Shown here: piece by piece, positions 61,429-64,000 of the stretch
Position numbering within the stretch: position 1 is the first letter of the stretch
How the letters are laid out: the number at the start of each line of letters is the position of its first letter
Source of the DNA: Hyphomicrobiales bacterium
GTDB lineage: Bacteria > Pseudomonadota > Alphaproteobacteria > Rhizobiales > Beijerinckiaceae
DNA: 64,000 bases
Direction: 5' to 3'
Assembly (NCBI GenBank): GCA_017302635.1
Contig: JAFLCX010000001.1
Coordinates: 682,001-746,000, forward strand
Position numbers and translations under genes: made by a program
Notes under the pieces: generated by a model
The model's input: the letters and a program-made list of their open reading frames with translations, nothing else
Told to the model about the DNA's origin: nothing
Databases searched by the model: none

Positions 61429-62748
61429 TCACAAGTCACGAGGCGAGAGGGATTGGTCCGTTTCCTTGCGGACGTGGATTTTCCGGATGCGCCGGATCAC
61501 AAATGCCATGACGAGGATGATCAGCGGCACCGACAGCGCCACGGCCACATCGAGCGACAGCGGCAGCAAGCCGCGATCTTTCAATCCCTTGAGCAGATAG
61601 CTCACAAGCCCGACGACATAATAGCTGATGGCGGCGATCGAAAGCCCCTCGACGGTCTGCTGCAAGCGCAACTGAAGTTGCGTGCGCTCGTTCATGGCGC
61701 CGAGCAACGCATTGTTCTGCTTGGCGAGTTCGACATCGATGCGGGTCCGCAGCAGGCTTGAGGCCCGCGTCAGGCGCGCGGCGAGACTCGCAAGATTGGC
61801 CTCCATCCGCTCGCAGGTGCGCAAGGCAGGCGCATTGCGTCGTTGCAGAAAACTGGCAATGGCCGGTGCGGTGGGCCCCGCCGGCTCGCCCAGGGCCAGA
61901 AGCCGCTCATTGAGAATGGCGGCATACGCCCTTGTCGCGCCAAACCGGAAGGTCGTGCGCGCAATTTCGCTCTCGACACGGGCCGTCATTTCGGTGAGAC
62001 GCGCAAGCAACGCATCGCCATCAGCGAGGCTCTGACGGTGAACGAGTTCAGCTGTCAGCATCGCGAGCCCCTGCTCGACATCGCGGATCACCGGGCCGAT
62101 CCGCTGCGCTTCCGGCAGGCCGAGCAACGCCATCGTGCGGTAGACCTCCACCTCGGTGATATCGCGGGCAAGAGCCCCCAGCCGGCGATCGGTGAGCCCG
62201 CGATTGACGATCGCGAAACGAACGAATCCGCCCTCATCGGGCGCGAAATCGGAGGCAACTTCGGCAATGCCGCCCTCGATGGTGGAATGGGAGACAATGG
62301 TCGGGCGCAGGCGCGCCAAAGCGGCCTCGGCCTCGTTCGGCTCGACAAAGGCGATATCGATCGAGACGAGATGCGGGCCGGGCTGCTCGGGCAGTGGCAA
62401 TTGCCGCATCAGATCCGCAGCGGCCACGTCAAAGCGTGCTTTCTCACCCGAGAGCAGGAATACGAAAGTCATGAACTCCGTATGCTCTTCCCAACGGAAG
62501 AGGCCCTGCGGCAGTTCGTGCCGATGATGCTTTGCACCTTCAGGCGCCGGGGCACGGCCGTGCGAACGCGCGAACGCATCAAGCCGGGCGCGGATGCTCG
62601 CGGCGGATTCGGAGCCGCGCAGAAAGGCCAGACCGATCAGTCGCGCGGGGGCTGAAAACGGAAAAAAGGGCCGCGAATGCGCTTCCAGCAGCACAGCGTC
62701 TCGGGCGGGATGCGGCTCGAATGGCGGAGTGGAAGCGATACTGACCAT
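61429..62748 (-). CDS. DUF3422 family membrane protein
   Basis: The product is 439 residues. The soluble part begins HPARDAVLLEAHSRPFFPF and contains LFRWEEHTEFMTFVFLLSGE, the DUF3422 signature. A helical region near 330-370 (RTCERMEANLASLAARLTRA, ELAKQNNALLGAMNERTQLQ) is likely coiled coil. Two C-terminal membrane helices follow (SIAAISYYVVGLVSYLL, DVAVALSVPLIILVMAFVI). The family is widespread in Alphaproteobacteria with no known function. It lies between soxX and the soxS-like gene, behind a strong terminator, so it need not be part of the sox operon. Confidence 0.88.
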   Translation of the reverse strand: MVSIASTPPFEPHPARDAVLLEAHSRPFFPFSAPARLIGLAFLRGSESAASIRARLDAFARSHGRAPAPEGAKHHRHELPQGLFRWEEHTEFMTFVFLLSGEKARFDVAAADLMRQLPLPEQPGPHLVSIDIAFVEPNEAEAALARLRPTIVSHSTIEGGIAEVASDFAPDEGGFVRFAIVNRGLTDRRLGALARDITEVEVYRTMALLGLPEAQRIGPVIRDVEQGLAMLTAELVHRQSLADGDALLARLTEMTARVESEIARTTFRFGATRAYAAILNERLLALGEPAGPTAPAIASFLQRRNAPALRTCERMEANLASLAARLTRASSLLRTRIDVELAKQNNALLGAMNERTQLQLRLQQTVEGLSIAAISYYVVGLVSYLLKGLKDRGLLPLSLDVAVALSVPLIILVMAFVIRRIRKIHVRKETDQSLSPRDL

Positions 62749-62766
62749 GACAACCGAATATCCGTC

Positions 62767-62795
62767 AACAAAAGAGGCCGGCGCGAGCCGGCCTC
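62767..62795 (-). terminator. Rho-independent terminator after soxX
   Basis: On the minus strand a 9-base perfect stem (GAGGCCGGC, loop TCGC, GCCGGCCTC) is followed by TTTTGTT. It ends the soxA-soxX transcript before the DUF3422 gene. Confidence 0.88.
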
Positions 62796-62857
62796 CCCTC
62801 TATGCAACGAAAGTCGCAGGCTTGGCTATCCTCGCATGACGCGGGACAGCCATGTGC

Positions 62858-63469
62858 TCACTTGTTGACAGGCGACTCAGGGTCAAAGAGCAAAGCCGTC
62901 ACATCCTTCATCTGCTGCTCGGTGAGGAAGTTGTGATAGCCGAAACGCGGCATCATCGAGCAGGGCATCACCGACATCGCATTGTAAATCTTGGCGTAGG
63001 TGGCCTTCGCTTCCTCAGGCTTGAAACCCCGATTCTTACCATAGAGATGCAGGGACGGTCCCAGGGTGCCGTAACTCAGCTGCGCCAGATCAAGCTGATG
63101 GCAGGCGTAGCAATTCGCGCCGTTTGTCATGGGTCGATCTGTGAATGTGCCGCCGCGCCCGTCATTGGCGATGCGGATACCGGATTTCCAGTCGCCCAGC
63201 ACATTGCCGTCGGCCGGGAATTTCACCGTCGCGATTTCGCGGGCCTTGATCTGGTCGAACACGGCGCCGGGCGGCTCGTTGCGGTGCTCGGAGCATTGTT
63301 TCTGGGTTTCGTCGAAACTCACGCGCTTTTCCCAGCCCTCCGGCACTTTCGGCCACATGGCCTTGGTAACAGCCTCGAGCGTTGCGGGGTCGACCTTCGG
63401 CTTGTCCTGCGCTGTGGCGCCAGAAGCAAAGGCCGTGAGAAGAGCGGCCAGAACAAATGTCTTTTTCAT
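62858..63469 (-). CDS. soxX: Sulfur-oxidation c-type cytochrome SoxX
   Basis: The product is 203 residues from the ATG at 63469, with GGGAGAAG upstream. A signal peptide (TFVLAALLTAFASGATAQ) is followed by a 90-residue N-terminal part, then the heme site NGANCYACHQLDLAQ and the distal Met region MSVMPCSMMPRFGYHNFLTE. SoxX forms the SoxXA heterodimer that couples thiosulfate to the SoxY carrier in the periplasm. The length exceeds the short SoxX form (about 120 residues) and fits the longer alphaproteobacterial type. It follows soxA by 12 bp. Confidence 0.93.
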   Translation of the reverse strand: MKKTFVLAALLTAFASGATAQDKPKVDPATLEAVTKAMWPKVPEGWEKRVSFDETQKQCSEHRNEPPGAVFDQIKAREIATVKFPADGNVLGDWKSGIRIANDGRGGTFTDRPMTNGANCYACHQLDLAQLSYGTLGPSLHLYGKNRGFKPEEAKATYAKIYNAMSVMPCSMMPRFGYHNFLTEQQMKDVTALLFDPESPVNK

Positions 63470-63481
63470 GATTCTTCTCCC

Positions 63482-64000
63482 TCAGCGCTTGATCGACGGG
63501 ACCTGGATTTCTCCGCCCTCGGCCTGCTTGACGAGAAACAGGGTCAATGCGGTCAATCCATCGGAGAGGTAGATGGGCTCGGGCGTGCGCATCTGGCGGT
63601 AGCAGTCCCAGAGGCGATGCTGCATGGTGCGGGTCTGGCTCTGGCTGACGCGATAGGTGGGCCATGAGCCCATCGTTTCCTGGACCGCCTTTCCGGGCTT
63701 GATCAGATTGGGCAGACCTTGCAGGCGGATGCGCCGCCCGTCCTCGGCATGGCAGGTCGCGCAGGAGAAATCCATGAAGTCCGAGCGCCGGTGAAACAGC
63801 ACCTCACCGATCGCAAAGGCCTCCTTTTCCTTCGGGTGGGCGAGCGGCACCTCGAACTTCATGCCGTTGGATTTGTTGGCTATGAAGGCAACGAGATCTT
63901 CCATGTCGGAGAACCGGCCCGGCCCGCCAAAGCGGCGACGCACGATATCAGCGGTGTCGAGTTCCTGGATTTTCTGCATGCACCAGAACAGACGCTGCTC
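63482..64000 (-). CDS. soxA: Sulfur-oxidation cytochrome SoxA, C-terminal part (runs off right edge)
   Basis: The reading frame stays open to the window end, giving about 172 residues. The visible heme motif is [20 protein letters not shown]. The active-site Cys, which carries a persulfide in SoxA, is in [20 protein letters not shown]. The residues before the first in-window Met (EQRLFWC) continue family-like sequence, so the ATG at 63979 is internal. Whether this is the one-heme or two-heme SoxA cannot be told because the N-terminal half is outside. The rest of the sox operon should lie to the right. Confidence 0.9.
   Translation of the reverse strand, partial: EQRLFWCMQKIQELDTADIVRRRFGGPGRFSDMEDLVAFIANKSNGMKFEVPLAHPKEKEAFAIGEVLFHRRSDFMDFSCATCHAEDGRRIRLQGLPNLIKPGKAVQETMGSWPTYRVSQSQTRTMQHRLWDCYRQMRTPEPIYLSDGLTALTLFLVKQAEGGEIQVPSIKR

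Noticed and set aside
1..64000. CRISPR arrays, tRNA/rRNA genes, insertion sequences, integration sites
   Set aside because: Intergenic gaps were read individually; none holds regularly spaced repeats, a cloverleaf-like sequence, or transposase or integrase coding.

Overview
This 64 kb window is chromosomal DNA from an alphaproteobacterium, most likely of the order Hyphomicrobiales (Rhizobiales). Evidence: high GC content with dense coding; a GcrA cell-cycle regulator; a PodJ-like polarity protein; class I lysyl-tRNA synthetase; a PstA with the long N-terminal extension; DUF3422 and TIGR02186 family proteins; and a dispersed-type palindrome ending in GGGGAT. I saw no rRNA, tRNA, CRISPR array, insertion sequence or prophage. 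Identifications rest on motif recognition from reading; no database search was run.

Layout. 1-4.4 kb: edge of a surface-polysaccharide or glycolipid locus (partial GMC oxidoreductase, GT4, WecG/TagA-type transferase, GINT1-like protein). 4.4-7.2 kb: AbrB-type membrane protein, class I/II aminotransferase, MscL. 7.5-11 kb: large hybrid histidine kinase with a sodium:solute-symporter-like sensor. 11.1-12.6 kb: copper delivery module for cytochrome oxidase (DUF2946-like, PCuAC, SCO1). 12.6-19.2 kb, minus strand: fatty-acid beta-oxidation cluster (acyl-CoA dehydrogenase, thiolase, FadJ-like protein, thioesterase, DsbA-like isomerase). 19.4-24.8 kb: flagellin, a small AT-rich ORF and the PodJ-like gene. 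24.9-26.6 kb: TSUP exporter plus TIGR02186 protein. 26.7-30 kb: argD, argF, hslO. 30-34.8 kb: apaG, two-domain dCTP deaminase, a voltage-gated-type ion channel, a membrane glycosyltransferase with an added N-terminal domain. 35-37.7 kb: nadA-nadB behind a palindromic operator candidate. 37.7-43.6 kb: a repeat-built secreted protein, a SleB-type hydrolase, ppdK and a solute-binding protein. 43.7-51.7 kb: lysK, a degenerate S24 regulator, DUF952, pyrD, an orphan LuxR response regulator, an unknown membrane protein, a methyltransferase and gcrA. 51.7-60.6 kb, minus strand: complete phosphate locus (UPF0104-type gene, phoR, Pho box, pstS-pstC-pstA-pstB-phoU-phoB). 60.7-64 kb, minus strand: part of a sulfur-oxidation (sox) locus (soxA partial, soxX, DUF3422, soxS-like, SqrR/BigR-like ArsR regulator).

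How it fits together. The organism appears to be a flagellated, respiratory bacterium (copper-loaded oxidase) able to degrade fatty acids and oxidise reduced sulfur, with a standard alphaproteobacterial cell-cycle and polarity apparatus. Most of the window is conserved core. The points most worth checking are: a channel with an acidic DD selectivity filter; a sulfide-sensor-like regulator with a palindrome over the soxS-like start; a UPF0104 lipid-transport-type gene overlapping phoR; a protease-dead S24 regulator; and an unrecognised polytopic membrane protein divergent from an orphan response regulator.
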